Source of the DNA: PALSA-1296 sp038210275 | GTDB taxonomy: Bacteria; Bacteroidota; Ignavibacteria; Palsa-1295 | Length of the DNA: 64,000 nucleotides | Assembly (NCBI GenBank): GCA_038210275.1 | Contig: JBBQWV010000020.1 | Span: 1-64,000, forward strand | Direction of reading: 5' to 3' | Shown: piece by piece, positions 63,049-64,000 of the stretch | Layout of the letters: each line of letters starts with the position of its first letter | How positions within the stretch are numbered: the first letter of the stretch is position 1 | Program-made: the position numbers and the translations under genes | The notes under the pieces: generated by a model | The model's input: the letters and a program-made list of their open reading frames with translations, nothing else | Databases searched by the model: none | What the model was told of the DNA's origin: nothing

Positions 63049-64000
63049 ATGAGGCGACTACTGATATCTATATTTGTTCTGGCGCTTTGCGTCGGTCAGT
63101 CCTCTGCGCAACTGAATGTTTGGCGTTGGCAGAATCCTTTGCCGGTTGGTGATATGCTGCTTGGAGTCCAGATGTTCTCTCTGAATAACACGTATGCCTG
63201 CGGCGAGAATGGCACGTTCATCCGAACTTCTGACGGGGGACTGACATGGGATTTACAAACCAATGTTCTGAAATTCAAAACAGAGTTTACCGGCTTAAGT
63301 TTTTCCTCTCCAACTTATGGTATGTGCTGTGGCGATTCGGGACGGATCATTAAGACAACAGACGGTGGTAATTCTTGGAAGCCATTGCAAAGTGGAATAC
63401 AAACGAAACTCAATGGTATAGTAGTGATTAATACGAACATTGCGTTGGTAGTAACTCGCGGAGGTGGCATTATCAAAACGACAAATGGAGGGGCAAGGTG
63501 GGATCCCGTTGCGTTCGAAAACTCATTTGCTCTTTACACGATACGAATGCTGCGCCCAGATTTTCTTTATGTAACTGGGTATAGTGGTATTCTTTTAAAA
63601 TCGATCGATACCGGAAGAACTTGGCAAAACATCAGCACTCCTTATGGCAATACCTATTTCAGCGCCGGTTTTACAAATGATTCGAACGCTGTAGTAATTG
63701 GTGATAATGCCTTGCTGATTTCTACGACCAATGCAGGAGGAATTTGGAACAGAATAAATCTGGATAGTAATGCTGTTACTGCTTCGCTGAATTGTGTGGA
63801 TGGGAAAGATCCGAAGATACTTGCAATTGTTGGCGATTATGGGACTATGCTTAATACTACCGATGGAGGCAAGAGTTGGAGCAGATTTTATCTCGGCACC
63901 AACGAGCACATCAAATCAGTTTCGTTCTTTGATAAACTTAATGCAACGGCAGTGGGACGCGACGGCGGAATCCTTCGCACAACTGACGGCGGAGCATCAT
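63049..64000 (+). CDS. Ycf48-like beta-propeller protein (partial, runs off the window)
   Basis: The first 317 residues are visible. Signal peptide MRRLLISIFVLALCVGQSSA-Q. Seven DGG-W type strands at regular spacing: RTSDGGLTWD, KTTDGGNSWK, KTTNGGARWD, KSIDTGRTWQ, STTNAGGIWN, NTTDGGKSWS, RTTDGGAS. This is the sortilin/Ycf48-HCF136 style of propeller found in many Bacteroidota surface proteins. A T9SS domain is expected beyond the window. Frame open to the last base. Confidence 0.82.
   Translation, partial: MRRLLISIFVLALCVGQSSAQLNVWRWQNPLPVGDMLLGVQMFSLNNTYACGENGTFIRTSDGGLTWDLQTNVLKFKTEFTGLSFSSPTYGMCCGDSGRIIKTTDGGNSWKPLQSGIQTKLNGIVVINTNIALVVTRGGGIIKTTNGGARWDPVAFENSFALYTIRMLRPDFLYVTGYSGILLKSIDTGRTWQNISTPYGNTYFSAGFTNDSNAVVIGDNALLISTTNAGGIWNRINLDSNAVTASLNCVDGKDPKILAIVGDYGTMLNTTDGGKSWSRFYLGTNEHIKSVSFFDKLNATAVGRDGGILRTTDGGAS

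Overview
The window looks like a chromosome segment of a Bacteroidota/Chlorobi-group bacterium, most plausibly an Ignavibacteria- or Kapaibacteria-like lineage. Four things support this. Promoters have the Bacteroidota -7 box TAnnTTTG, often as CGTATATTTGCAT. Shine-Dalgarno sequences are largely absent. Many secreted proteins carry type IX secretion (T9SS) C-terminal sorting domains. Surface proteins are very abundant. No rRNA, tRNA, CRISPR array, transposase or integrase was seen.

Layout. 0-11 kb: a short tandem repeat array, a DUF1003 membrane protein, a DUF5916 outer-membrane protein, a paralogous pair of small exported proteins with a shared ECF-type promoter, protoporphyrinogen oxidase, and two secreted proteins. 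11.3-23.6 kb: seven consecutive minus-strand genes for paralogous secreted fibre-like proteins; one is broken by a one-base insertion. 24.4-25.9 kb: a cytoplasmic helical-repeat protein. 26-33.6 kb: two PKD lipoproteins, an M16 zinc protease and a BNR/T9SS protein. 33.9-35.3 kb: a paralogue of the helical-repeat protein, divergent from a second fibre array (35.6-49.7 kb, plus strand). That array holds an S74 autoprocessing fibre, a YadA-head-like adhesin interrupted by an in-frame TGA, a 1198-residue fibre with a small coiled-coil partner, and a short fibre. Inside it lies a minus-strand cassette: a Tat-exported solute-binding protein, three tail-collar (MdpB-like) proteins and a GNAT acetyltransferase, next to a DUF6916-like gene. 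50-64 kb: mostly housekeeping genes (gap-pgk, ruvA, M29 aminopeptidase, purF, methylmalonyl-CoA mutase large subunit, DUF2520 protein) mixed with secreted T9SS proteins. A Ycf48-like propeller runs off the right edge.

How it fits together. About a dozen surface proteins share one plan: signal peptide, a short entry domain (x-DDG / SYxLxFP / G-LxW), then shuffled phage-tail-fibre-like stalk modules. Each array is bordered by one member of a helical-repeat family with a possible N-terminal HTH, which suggests a dedicated regulator. The intergenic regions of the first array are unusually rich in signals: promoters with a distal CTTAGT box at a fixed 41-nt distance, leader hairpins with U-tracts, two short hairpin RNAs whose G-U pairs fit only the minus strand, and a recurring CCCGTGG motif. 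The two gene disruptions both fall in fibre genes.
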